A DNA stretch of 64,000 nt from Lachnospiraceae bacterium. GTDB lineage: Bacteria; Bacillota; Clostridia; Lachnospirales; Lachnospiraceae. Below are positions 8,268 to 16,619 of this stretch, in pieces. Made by a program: the position numbers and the translations under genes. The stretch covers positions 62,001 to 126,000 of the forward strand of contig JAILRA010000075.1 of assembly GCA_024698715.1 (NCBI GenBank), read 5' to 3'. The notes below the pieces were generated by a model. That model was not told the DNA's origin. It did no database searches and saw nothing but the letters and a program-made list of their open reading frames with translations. The first letter of the stretch is position 1. Every line of letters starts with the position of its first letter.

Positions 8268-9713
8268 ATGAAAAATATTCTTTTCGTAGCTTCCGAAGGA
8301 GTGCCTTTTATCAAGACGGGAGGACTGGCAGATGTTGTCGGATCTTTGCCCAAATGTTCAGATAAACGCTATTTTGACATTCGCGTAATGCTTCCCAAAT
8401 ATACTTGCATAGCTCAGGAATTGAAAGACAAGATGGTTTACAAGACCAGCTTTTATATGGATTTCCACTGGAAGAATGAGTATGTGGGTATTCTTGAGGC
8501 AGAGGTGGAAGGAGTTAAGTATTATTTCATTGACAACGAATCCAAATTCGGCGGATTCCATCCTTACAGCTCCAATGTTTATGACGATATCGAAAAATTT
8601 GCGTTTTTCTCAAAAGCTGCTTTATCGGCAATGCCTTTGCTTGATTTCAGACCCGATGTTATTCATTGTCATGACTGGCAGACCGGACTTATTCCCGTTT
8701 ATCTTAAAGAAAGATTTCAGGGCAATTCGTTTTTCTACGGTATTAAATCCGTTATGACGATCCACAACCTTAAATTCCAGGGAAAATGGGATGTTCCCGC
8801 GGTTAAGGATATCACAGGACTTCCCGATTACTTCTTTACTCCGGATAAACTTGAATCCTACAAAAACGCCAATCTGTTAAAGGGCGGACTGGTATACGCA
8901 GATTGTATAACAACTGTTTCAGAGACCTATGCCAAAGAGATCATGACTCCGTTTTACGGAGAGAGCCTTGACGGACTTCTTCGTGCAAGGGAAAACGATG
9001 TCAGAGGTATCGTAAACGGTATCGATTATAAAGAATACGATCCTTCGGTAGATAAATTTATAGACTACAAATACAATATTCAGAATTTCAGAAAAGAGAA
9101 GATCAAAAACAAACGTAAACTCCAGCATGATCTCGGACTTGAAGAAAACGACAAGATCATGATGATCGGTATCGTTTCGAGACTTACCGATCAGAAAGGT
9201 TTCGATCTGATCGCATACATCATGGATGAACTCTGCCAGGATGCCGTTCAGATAGTTGTACTCGGTACCGGCGAAGAACAGTATGAGAACATGTTCAGAC
9301 ATTTTGACTGGAAATACAACAATAAGGTTTCTGCTAACATTTATTATTCCGAGTCCATGAGTCATAAGATCTATGCATCCTGTGATGCATTCCTTATGCC
9401 TTCACTCTTTGAACCCTGCGGACTGAGCCAGCTTATGGCTTTAAGATACGGCACGATCCCCATCGTTAGAGAAACAGGCGGACTTAAGGATACGGTTGAA
9501 CCTTACAACGAGTATGAATCAACAGGTACGGGCTTCAGTTTTGTTAACTACAATGCACATGAAATGCTTGCAACCATCAGATATGCGGAGAAAGTTTATT
9601 ACGACAGAAAACGCGAATGGAACAAGATGATCGACAGAAGCATGGCAGTTGATTTTTCATGGAAGGTTTCAGCCAACAAGTATCAGGAAATGTACGACTG
9701 GCTTATCGGATAA
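8268..9713 (+). CDS. glgA: Glycogen synthase (ADP-glucose type, GT5)
   Basis: A 481-residue bacterial glycogen synthase that transfers glucose from ADP-glucose to the growing alpha-1,4-glucan. The N-terminal sugar-nucleotide loop is VPFIKTGGLADVVGSLPK (KTGGL near residue 15); the C-terminal Rossmann half has SRLTDQKGFDLIAY (about 301) and the acceptor/donor motif PSLFEPCGLSQLMALRYGTI (about 377). An in-frame ATG at 8256 is rejected as start because the ribosome binding site GGAGGG (8258-8263) lies inside that extension. Monocistronic: own promoter region upstream and terminator downstream. No other glg gene lies in the window. Confidence 0.93.
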   Translation: MKNILFVASEGVPFIKTGGLADVVGSLPKCSDKRYFDIRVMLPKYTCIAQELKDKMVYKTSFYMDFHWKNEYVGILEAEVEGVKYYFIDNESKFGGFHPYSSNVYDDIEKFAFFSKAALSAMPLLDFRPDVIHCHDWQTGLIPVYLKERFQGNSFFYGIKSVMTIHNLKFQGKWDVPAVKDITGLPDYFFTPDKLESYKNANLLKGGLVYADCITTVSETYAKEIMTPFYGESLDGLLRARENDVRGIVNGIDYKEYDPSVDKFIDYKYNIQNFRKEKIKNKRKLQHDLGLEENDKIMMIGIVSRLTDQKGFDLIAYIMDELCQDAVQIVVLGTGEEQYENMFRHFDWKYNNKVSANIYYSESMSHKIYASCDAFLMPSLFEPCGLSQLMALRYGTIPIVRETGGLKDTVEPYNEYESTGTGFSFVNYNAHEMLATIRYAEKVYYDRKREWNKMIDRSMAVDFSWKVSANKYQEMYDWLIG

Positions 9714-9738
9714 TTAAAACTTTTGATATTATATTTTC

Positions 9739-9770
9739 GGGGGTACATATTGATTCTGTACCCCTTTTTT
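9739..9770 (+). terminator. Terminator after glgA
   Basis: GGGGTACA (9740-9747) pairs with TGTACCCC (9757-9764), followed by six T (9765-9770). A textbook intrinsic terminator. The T-run continues directly into ATGCA, the start of the repeat element described below. Confidence 0.9.
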
Positions 9771-9854
9771 ATGCACACGGACGAATATTTATATTTGCTT
9801 CTTCGCAGCATTCGGACAGCACATGAGCAGAGAGATTTAATTACCCCTGCTCGA
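9771..9854 (+). repeat. Post-terminator structured repeat, copy A
   Basis: An 84-base stretch starting at the T-tract of the glgA terminator with ATGCA, containing a CTTCG turn (about 9801-9805), then CATGAGC (9822-9828), and ending ACCC-CTGCTCGA. GAGCAG (9825-9830) pairs perfectly with CTGCTC (9847-9852). The same ordered blocks (ATGC, CTTCG, CATGAGC, GAGAG/GAGAGA, TAATT, TTACCC, CTCGA) recur at 52745-52830 after the leuS terminator, so both are copies of one dispersed element. Confidence 0.55.
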
Positions 9855-9873
9855 TTTCATGAGGATCAATATT

Positions 9874-11664
9874 ATGGCTTTTGACGGTTTTTGTATAAAA
9901 AGAATAGTTAAAGAGTATAACGAGCTCTTTTTGAACGGAAAGATATCAAAGATAATTCAGCCAAACGGTTTTGATATTATTTTTGTTATCAAAAGAGAAA
10001 AAGATACTTTTAATCTTTTTGCGAGTGCAAATCCTTCGATGTCTTATACGTATCTTATAAACGATAAGGCCGAAGCGCCCAAAACCGCACTCAATTTTTG
10101 CATGGTCTTAAGAAAATACATTGCAAACGGAAAGATCATTTCTGTTTCACAAAAGGGTAACGAAAGGATCATCAGCTTTGAGATCGAACATCTGGATGAA
10201 ATGGGGGACAGATCGATCAAGAAGCTCATTTTCGAACTGATGGGAAAACACAGTAATATCATTCTTACTGATGAAAATGATATCATAATCGATTCGATCA
10301 AAAGGATCAGTGCTCTTACAAGTTCGGTAAGAGAAGTACTTCCCAAAAGACAGTATTATTTTCCTTCGGAATTATCCAAGATCAATCCTTATGATTCGGA
10401 AATAAATTCGGATATCCTTAAGATCCTTGATTCCCTTTCCGGTGATGAGAAAAAGAATATGCGTCTTTCTGCTTTTCTTTATTCAAATTTCGAAGGAGTA
10501 TCGAAGGCATTTGCGAAAGAGATCATAAGAAGAAGCGGATTTAAAAATGATATCTGTGTATCTGAAATCGGTGAAAATGCCTCATTAAATGATAATATTT
10601 CACAAATATCCGATGCTTTTACGTTGCTTATAAAAGAAGTCGTCGACAATAAAAGTTTCTTCGTGTACGGTGAAATGGGAAGATATACCGATTATTCAAC
10701 TGTTTGTCTTTCTTTGGATGATCCGGGAAAAGAACAGGAAGGTTATCTTTGCGGATTTTTGAATGAATTTTATAAATCGAAGCATGACGAAAGCGTGATC
10801 CTGCAAAAGAGTTCCGATATATGCAATATCCTGAATTCAAGTATAAGTAAGAATAAGAGCAGGATCGGAGAGTGGGAAAAAGAACTGAAGGAATGTGATA
10901 ATAAGGAAACCCTGAAAAAATACGGTGAACTTCTTAAAGCTTATTCGCATTCGTTAAGTCAGGGAAGATCAGTCGAAGTGCTTGATTATTATACCGGTAA
11001 AAATATAATTATCCCGCTTGATGAAAACAAGAGCATCATTGAAAATTCAAACAGATATTTCAATGATTATTCCAAATCAAAACGAAGAGAAAGCAAACTT
11101 TCGGTTCTTATGGAGGAATCGAAAAAAGAGACGGATTACCTCGAAGAAATGCTTCTGTATATTTCCCTTTCGGAAAACAATAACGATCTGGATGAGATAA
11201 GGAATGAACTTTTTGAAAAAGGATATTTAAAGAAAAATTCGTCGGTAAGAAACAGAAAGAAAACTTCATCGATAAAGCATTACCTTTATGACGGCAATTA
11301 TCATATCTACATCGGCAAAAACAATATTCAGAATGAAGAAGTTACTTTTAAGATCGCAACGGGAAACGACTGGTGGTTTCATGCTAAAGGAGTTCCGGGA
11401 TCTCATGTTATAGTAAAGTCCGATAAAGATAAAGGTGCTGCCGAGTGGGATATGCCGAATGAAGTATTTGAACTTTGCGGCGCGCTTGCCATCATCAATT
11501 CTTCGAATTCCGGATTGTCAAAAGCCGAAGTGGATTATACAAGAAAAAAACATATCAAAAAACCTGCCGAAGGCGATAAGGGAATGGTTATCTATCATAC
11601 GTATTATTCGATGGTTGCGAAGCCAGACATATCAATGTTTGAATTGACTATAATAAACTCATAA
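9874..11664 (+). CDS. rqcH: Rqc2/NEMF homologue RqcH (NFACT protein)
   Basis: A 596-residue NFACT-family protein, the bacterial Rqc2 homologue that binds stalled 50S subunits and adds Ala tails to nascent chains in ribosome quality control; older annotation calls it fibronectin-binding protein FbpA. The NFACT-N domain begins MAFDGFCIKRIVKEYNELFL; a coiled coil lies in the middle (about 310-440); the NFACT-R domain near the C-terminus has YHIYIGKNNIQNEEVTFK and NDWWFHAKGVPGSHVIVK. The upstream in-frame ATG at 9859 is rejected because GAGGA (9860-9864) is the ribosome binding site for ATG 9874 and the family starts at MAFDG. Confidence 0.92.
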   Translation: MAFDGFCIKRIVKEYNELFLNGKISKIIQPNGFDIIFVIKREKDTFNLFASANPSMSYTYLINDKAEAPKTALNFCMVLRKYIANGKIISVSQKGNERIISFEIEHLDEMGDRSIKKLIFELMGKHSNIILTDENDIIIDSIKRISALTSSVREVLPKRQYYFPSELSKINPYDSEINSDILKILDSLSGDEKKNMRLSAFLYSNFEGVSKAFAKEIIRRSGFKNDICVSEIGENASLNDNISQISDAFTLLIKEVVDNKSFFVYGEMGRYTDYSTVCLSLDDPGKEQEGYLCGFLNEFYKSKHDESVILQKSSDICNILNSSISKNKSRIGEWEKELKECDNKETLKKYGELLKAYSHSLSQGRSVEVLDYYTGKNIIIPLDENKSIIENSNRYFNDYSKSKRRESKLSVLMEESKKETDYLEEMLLYISLSENNNDLDEIRNELFEKGYLKKNSSVRNRKKTSSIKHYLYDGNYHIYIGKNNIQNEEVTFKIATGNDWWFHAKGVPGSHVIVKSDKDKGAAEWDMPNEVFELCGALAIINSSNSGLSKAEVDYTRKKHIKKPAEGDKGMVIYHTYYSMVAKPDISMFELTIINS

Positions 11665-11708
11665 AGTATAATAACTTTGTATGCGAAAAACTAAAAGGTG
11701 GGTTAATT

Positions 11709-12587
11709 ATGATTAAAAGTATGACCGGTTACGGAAGAAGTGAGAAGATTACGCTAACCGGTAAATGTACCATTGAGATTAAATCGGTTAATCACCGTTA
11801 TCTCGATCTTTCCATTAAGCTTCCCAGAAAGCTTAATATGTTTGAATCCCAGATAAGGGATGTACTTAAGGATTATATTCAGAGAGGTAAAGTTGATATT
11901 TTTGTTACTTACGAAGATTATTCGAAAGAAAGCGTAAGTATTAAATACAATTCTCAGATCGCTTCGGAATATATGAAATATCTTCAGCAAATGTCCGAAG
12001 AATTCGATATCGACGACGATATCAGGGTTTCGACACTTGCCAGAATGCCTGAAGTTCTTGTTTCCGAAGAAGAAAACGTCAATGAAGAAGAGATCTGGAA
12101 ACTTCTCAAAGAAACACTTCAGGAAGCATGTGATGCATTTGTCGTTTCAAGAATAAAAGAGGGCGAAAATTTAAAGAACGATCTTCTTGAAAAACTTGAT
12201 GCAATGAGCGTGAATGTTGCATTTATTGAGGAAAGATATCCCAAGATCATAGAAGAGTACAAGAACAGACTTACTTTAAAGATAAAAGAAGTACTTGATG
12301 ACAAACAGATCGACGAGTCACGCATCCTTACCGAAGTATGCATTTATTCCGACAAGGTTTGCGTGGATGAAGAGATGGTTAGACTTAAGAGCCATATCGA
12401 AGCTGTTAAGGAATCACTTACAACAGGCGGTGCAGTCGGAAAAAGACTTGATTTTCTTGCTCAGGAACTTAACCGTGAGGCCAATACGACATTATCGAAA
12501 TCATCCGATATCGAAATATCAAATGTGGCCATCACCATAAAGACAGAGATTGAAAAGATAAGGGAACAGATTCAGAATATCGAATAA
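11709..12587 (+). CDS. yicC: YicC family protein (putative endoribonuclease)
   Basis: A 292-residue YicC/YloC-family protein. It opens with MIKSMTGYGRSEKITLTGKC, the family hallmark, followed by EIKSVNHRYLDLSIKLPR, and ends with the DUF1732 region: GKRLDFLAQELNREANTTLS then KSSDIEISN. E. coli YicC has been described as an endoribonuclease; activity of this copy is inference. RBS AAGGTGGG precedes ATG. Nine bases separate it from gmk; the small remA/DUF370 gene often found between yicC and gmk in Firmicutes is missing. Confidence 0.9.
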   Translation: MIKSMTGYGRSEKITLTGKCTIEIKSVNHRYLDLSIKLPRKLNMFESQIRDVLKDYIQRGKVDIFVTYEDYSKESVSIKYNSQIASEYMKYLQQMSEEFDIDDDIRVSTLARMPEVLVSEEENVNEEEIWKLLKETLQEACDAFVVSRIKEGENLKNDLLEKLDAMSVNVAFIEERYPKIIEEYKNRLTLKIKEVLDDKQIDESRILTEVCIYSDKVCVDEEMVRLKSHIEAVKESLTTGGAVGKRLDFLAQELNREANTTLSKSSDIEISNVAITIKTEIEKIREQIQNIE

Positions 12588-12596
12588 GGAGTTTTC

Positions 12597-13229
12597 ATGA
12601 ATAAAAGCGGAATTCTTGTGGTTATATCCGGTTTTTCCGGAGCCGGAAAAGGAACTCTTGTCAGGAAACTCATGGAAAAATACGACAATTACTCTTTGAG
12701 TATTTCTATGACAACGAGAAAGCCCAGGGATGGGGAAGAAAACGGAGTTCATTATTTCTTTGTGGATCACAGGAAATTTGAACAGACGATTGCCGAGGAC
12801 GGCTTGCTTGAATATGCCTCCTATCTGGGGAATTATTACGGAACACCTAAGGAATATGTTGAAAAACAGATCGCCGAAGGAAAAGACGTGATACTTGAGA
12901 TCGAAGTCCAGGGGGCATTGCAGATCAAAAAGAAATTCCCCAACACGCTTCTTTTGTTTGTAACACCTCCTTCGGGCGAGGAACTTTACAACAGGCTTAC
13001 ATCCAGAAATACTGAAACCAACGAGCAGATCATGGGTCGTATTTCGAGAGCGTCTGAAGAAGTCGAGTGGATCCCTAAATATGATTATCTTGTTATCAAT
13101 GATAAGATAGAAGAATGTGTGGAAAGTCTTCATAATATCATTTTATCCGCACATAATGCTCCGATAAGACAGCAGGAGCTGATAGAAAGATTAAAAAACG
13201 AACTTGATTCGTTATCGAAAGGAGAATAG
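12597..13229 (+). CDS. gmk: Guanylate kinase
   Basis: A 210-residue guanylate kinase (GMP + ATP to GDP + ADP), essential for GTP/dGTP synthesis. The P-loop is SGFSGAGKGTLVRKL (about residues 10-24); the GMP-binding segment has SISMTTRKPRDGEENGVHYF; DVILEIEVQGALQIKKKFPN follows at about 100. Start supported by AAGGAG eight bases upstream. It is followed by rpoZ after two bases. Confidence 0.96.
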   Translation: MNKSGILVVISGFSGAGKGTLVRKLMEKYDNYSLSISMTTRKPRDGEENGVHYFFVDHRKFEQTIAEDGLLEYASYLGNYYGTPKEYVEKQIAEGKDVILEIEVQGALQIKKKFPNTLLLFVTPPSGEELYNRLTSRNTETNEQIMGRISRASEEVEWIPKYDYLVINDKIEECVESLHNIILSAHNAPIRQQELIERLKNELDSLSKGE

Positions 13230-13231
13230 AA

Positions 13232-13459
13232 ATGTTACATCCGTCTTACACAGATTTGATGAACGTTGTTAACTATGATGCAGTGGAGGCAGGAGATTCA
13301 CCTATCGTAAATTCCCGTTATTCCATCGTTATGGCAACATCCAAGAGAGCACGCCAGATTATTGACGGCGCAGAACCTCTTGTAGAAAAAGAAGACGCTA
13401 AACCGTTATCAATTGCAGTTAAGGAATTAAACGACTCAAAAATCAAGATTTTGGGCTAA
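13232..13459 (+). CDS. rpoZ: RNA polymerase omega subunit
   Basis: A 75-residue omega subunit, which helps assemble the beta' subunit of RNA polymerase. The family features are the N-terminal LHPSYTDLM and the helix SRYSIVMATSKRARQIIDG. The C-terminal half is short, as usual in Clostridia. GAAAGGAG in the end of gmk serves as ribosome binding site. The unit ends at a terminator 7 bases after the stop. Confidence 0.9.
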   Translation: MLHPSYTDLMNVVNYDAVEAGDSPIVNSRYSIVMATSKRARQIIDGAEPLVEKEDAKPLSIAVKELNDSKIKILG

Positions 13460-13465
13460 AAAATC

Positions 13466-13495
13466 ACCCGTCGGGTTTCCGATGGGTTTGTTTTT
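13466..13495 (+). terminator. Terminator after rpoZ
   Basis: ACCCGTCGG pairs with CCGATGGGT (one G-T pair) around a GTTT loop, followed by TTGTTTTT and then ATGCA. It closes the rqcH-yicC-gmk-rpoZ unit. Confidence 0.85.
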
Positions 13496-13543
13496 ATGCA
13501 CTTGTTCCAAAAGAAGACAAAAAAGGCAGCAAGAGGAATTCGA

Positions 13544-14863
13544 ATGAAAGTTTATTTTGCTTCGCTCGGATGTGACAAGAATCTCGTCGATTCGGAACAC
13601 ATGCTTGCGGATATATCAAAAGAATATGAGATAGTAAACGATCCTTGCGAATGTGATATTGCCGTTGTCAATACATGTGCATTCATAAAGGATGCAAAAG
13701 AGGAGAGTATCAATACGATCCTTGAACTGTCCGAACTTAAAAAGCAGAACCTGAAATTCCTTGTGATGACAGGATGTCTGGCTCAGAGATATCATGACGA
13801 TCTGAAAGAACTGATGCCTGAAGTTGATGCTTATGTCGGAATAAGTGCAATAAACAATATCCTTGATGATCTGAAGAAACTAAAAAAGAACAGGAAGATC
13901 GTCGATATGCCGGATAACAATCTTGCTCAGAATGCATCAGGCGACAGATTTTTAACACCGCCGTTTCATTATTCGTATCTAAAGATTGCCGAAGGCTGTG
14001 ATAAAAACTGTACTTACTGTGCGATTCCTTCCATAAGGGGACGTTACCGTTCGATCCCTATGGAAGAACTTATCAAAGAGGCGGAATATCTTGCGCACAA
14101 TTATATTAGCGAAATAATACTTGTTGCTCAGGAAACCACCGTATACGGCACGGATATTTACGGAAAGAAAAGCATAGTCGAACTTGTTGAAAAACTCAGT
14201 GCGATCGAAGGTATACGATGGATAAGGCTTATGTACTGTTATCCCGAAGAGATTGACGACGATTTGATCTCACTGATAAAGAATAATACCAAAGTATGCA
14301 AATATCTTGACCTTCCCATCCAGCATGCATCCGACAGGATCCTTCAGAAAATGGGAAGACGTACTTCGGGAAAGGATATTGAGGATCTTATAAAAAAATT
14401 ACGTAAAGAGATTCCCAATATCGCGCTTCGAACATCTCTGATAGCCGGCTTTCCGACTGAAGAAGAGGAAGACTTCGAAAAATTGGTCAGATTCGTTAAA
14501 AAATGTAAATTCGACCGGCTCGGCGTTTTTACGTATTCCAAAGAGGAAGGAACTTTGGCTGCATCATTTAAGGGACAGATAAGAGCGGACGTCAAGAAGA
14601 AAAGACAGAAGGCTCTTATGGATGTTCAAAAGGAAATATCCTTAAAGAGAAATTCCAAAATGATCTCAAAGATTTACGATGCTGTAATAGACGGATATGA
14701 CAGTGCAGAAGGATGTCTTGTGGCAAGGCTTCAGTACGATGCTCCCGATATTGACGGATGTGTTTTCATAGAATCCGATAAAGAGATAATGAGCGGGACT
14801 TTTGTAAAAGTAAGGATTACCGATTATTCGGAATATGATTTGATTGGAGAAATAACAGAATGA
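13544..14863 (+). CDS. rimO: Ribosomal protein S12 methylthiotransferase RimO
   Basis: A 439-residue radical SAM methylthiotransferase that modifies an Asp of ribosomal protein S12. It has the N-terminal UPF0004 domain (YFASLGCDKNLVDSEHML, with cysteines for a second Fe-S cluster including VVNTCAF and MTGCLAQRY), the radical SAM motif CDKNCTYCAIP with IRGRYRS, and a C-terminal TRAM domain. The frame reaches back to an ATG at 13496, but that ATG lies within the tail of the rpoZ terminator; AAGAGGA before ATG 13544 and the family N-terminus MKVYFASLGC favour 13544. The last four bases overlap pgsA (ATGA). Confidence 0.94.
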   Translation: MKVYFASLGCDKNLVDSEHMLADISKEYEIVNDPCECDIAVVNTCAFIKDAKEESINTILELSELKKQNLKFLVMTGCLAQRYHDDLKELMPEVDAYVGISAINNILDDLKKLKKNRKIVDMPDNNLAQNASGDRFLTPPFHYSYLKIAEGCDKNCTYCAIPSIRGRYRSIPMEELIKEAEYLAHNYISEIILVAQETTVYGTDIYGKKSIVELVEKLSAIEGIRWIRLMYCYPEEIDDDLISLIKNNTKVCKYLDLPIQHASDRILQKMGRRTSGKDIEDLIKKLRKEIPNIALRTSLIAGFPTEEEEDFEKLVRFVKKCKFDRLGVFTYSKEEGTLAASFKGQIRADVKKKRQKALMDVQKEISLKRNSKMISKIYDAVIDGYDSAEGCLVARLQYDAPDIDGCVFIESDKEIMSGTFVKVRITDYSEYDLIGEITE

Positions 14864-15396
14864 ATCTTCCTAACAGACTTACTCTGTTGAGAATTATATC
14901 AATTCCCTTTTTTATATTTTTTCTTATGACGAACTTTGTTCCGGGATCCAAATGGATAGCTTTCGGACTGTTTATTCTGGCTTCTCTTACGGATTTTCTT
15001 GACGGATATATAGCCAGAAAAAAGAATCTAATAACCGATTTCGGCAAATTTGCCGATCCTCTCGCAGATAAGCTTTTGGTATGCTCGGCTCTTATCTGCC
15101 TTTTGTCTTTGGATAAGATAAGTGTTTATATAGTTCTTATTATAATCGCCAGAGACTTTATCATTTCCGGATTCAGACTTGTTGCTGCGGGGAAAGGCAT
15201 AGTAATCGCTGCCGACTGGTCGGGAAAAATAAAGACCGCATTACAGATGGTCATGATCCTTTTCATCATTGCGGATCTGAGTTTTTTGGGCATATTTACA
15301 TTAATACTTGAGATTGTTGTTGTTATTCTTACCGTTGTTTCTTTGATCGAATGTCTGGTTAAGAATTCCAAAGTTCTTAAAGAAGGCACAAAATAG
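14860..15396 (+). CDS. pgsA: CDP-diacylglycerol-glycerol-3-phosphate phosphatidyltransferase
   Basis: A 178-residue integral membrane enzyme that makes phosphatidylglycerol phosphate, the committed step to anionic phospholipids. The CDP-alcohol phosphatidyltransferase signature D-G-(x)2-A-R-(x)8-G-(x)3-D-(x)3-D is visible as DFLDGYIARKK then DFGKFADPLADK (about residues 48-70). Several hydrophobic segments fit 4-6 membrane helices. ATG overlaps the rimO stop (ATGA), giving translational coupling. Confidence 0.94.
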   Translation: MNLPNRLTLLRIISIPFFIFFLMTNFVPGSKWIAFGLFILASLTDFLDGYIARKKNLITDFGKFADPLADKLLVCSALICLLSLDKISVYIVLIIIARDFIISGFRLVAAGKGIVIAADWSGKIKTALQMVMILFIIADLSFLGIFTLILEIVVVILTVVSLIECLVKNSKVLKEGTK

Positions 15397-15404
15397 GTAA
15401 TGAT

Positions 15405-16589
15405 ATGATAGTTGAATATATAAGTGTCGGTACCGAGATACTTCTCGGAAACATAACAAATCTAAATGCCGCATTTCTTGCAGAACAGTTTGCAAAACTC
15501 GGTCTTACCGCTTATTATCAGGTGAGTGTCGGGGACAGTAAGGCCAGGATAAATGAGTGTCTCGATATAGCTTCTCAAAGAGCGGATATCATTGTGCTTA
15601 CCGGAGGAATGGGACCTTCTGCGGACGATGTTACCAAAGAAAGCGTTGCAATTTTCCTTGGAAGAACGGTTAACGACGATGTGATAGAAGGTTCGGATGT
15701 TCTTCCCAATGATTTCGGCAATTCTCACGGAGAGATAATCACCGATTCAAAACGTACTTATATTTTGCTTCCCGGTCAGTTCAATGAGATGAAACCGATG
15801 TTCATGCATTATGTTTTGCCATACCTTGAAAAGAATTCCGATTCGGTGATAATCACGAAGACCATCAAGATCGCGGGAATAGGTGAAAAAGAAGTTGAGG
15901 AAGAGATAAAAGATCTTATTCGTGCACATTCCAATCCTTCGATCACCATTTATCCCAAATCAGGTGAAGTTCATATACATGTTACGGCCAAAGGAGCTGA
16001 TGAAAATGAATGCGACAGACTGAACAAGCCGGTTGTAAAAGAATTAAAAACTCTGATAGGCGAATATATTTATACTACCGAGGAAGAAGTATCGCTTGAG
16101 CAGTCGGTTGTTGATCTGCTTAAATCCAACAGTCTTTCCGTTTCTACCGTGGAATCCTGTACGGGGGGAATGGTGGCTTCAAGACTTATAAATGTTGCAG
16201 GTGTATCCGAAGTTTTAAAAACCTGTTACGTGACATATTCCGACAGGAGTAAGCATAAGAACCTCGGAGTTAAGAAATCGACATTGCAGAAATACACTGC
16301 AGTTTCGAAAGAGACATGCGAGGAGATGGCTCTGGCTTCCGGAATCTCCGATAAATCCGATGTATATGTTGCGGTTACGGGAATTGCCGGTCCCGACAGT
16401 CCATATCCCGATAAAAAGGTAGGCCTTGTGTATATAGGATGCAATGTTAAAGGAAAAGTCGAAGTCAGGGAATATCATTTCAAAGGTGACAGAACAAGAG
16501 TAAGAGAGTGTGCAACTACCGCCGCACTGGATCTGATGCGTGTGTGTATTTTGAAATATATAGGAGAAACACAGTTCGGAATCAAATAA
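15405..16589 (+). CDS. cinA: CinA-like protein (NMN deamidase/competence-damage)
   Basis: A 394-residue CinA: an N-terminal molybdopterin-binding-like (MoaB/MogA) domain with SVGTEILLGNITNLNAAFLA and TGGMGPSADDVTKE, and a C-terminal CinA domain (about residue 235 on) with STVESCTGGMVASRLINVAG and VTGIAGPDSP, the region linked to nicotinamide mononucleotide deamidase activity. The place upstream of recA is common in Firmicutes. Here three additional genes separate cinA from recA. Confidence 0.92.
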   Translation: MIVEYISVGTEILLGNITNLNAAFLAEQFAKLGLTAYYQVSVGDSKARINECLDIASQRADIIVLTGGMGPSADDVTKESVAIFLGRTVNDDVIEGSDVLPNDFGNSHGEIITDSKRTYILLPGQFNEMKPMFMHYVLPYLEKNSDSVIITKTIKIAGIGEKEVEEEIKDLIRAHSNPSITIYPKSGEVHIHVTAKGADENECDRLNKPVVKELKTLIGEYIYTTEEEVSLEQSVVDLLKSNSLSVSTVESCTGGMVASRLINVAGVSEVLKTCYVTYSDRSKHKNLGVKKSTLQKYTAVSKETCEEMALASGISDKSDVYVAVTGIAGPDSPYPDKKVGLVYIGCNVKGKVEVREYHFKGDRTRVRECATTAALDLMRVCILKYIGETQFGIK

Positions 16590-16619
16590 ATTGAGCCTAA
16601 ATAAGGAGAACCGAATACA

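Noticed and set aside
13496..13543. N-terminal extension of rimO from an ATG in the terminator tail
   Set aside because: The ATG is part of the T-run-ATGCA tag after the rpoZ terminator, lacks a ribosome binding site, and adds residues not seen in the family.
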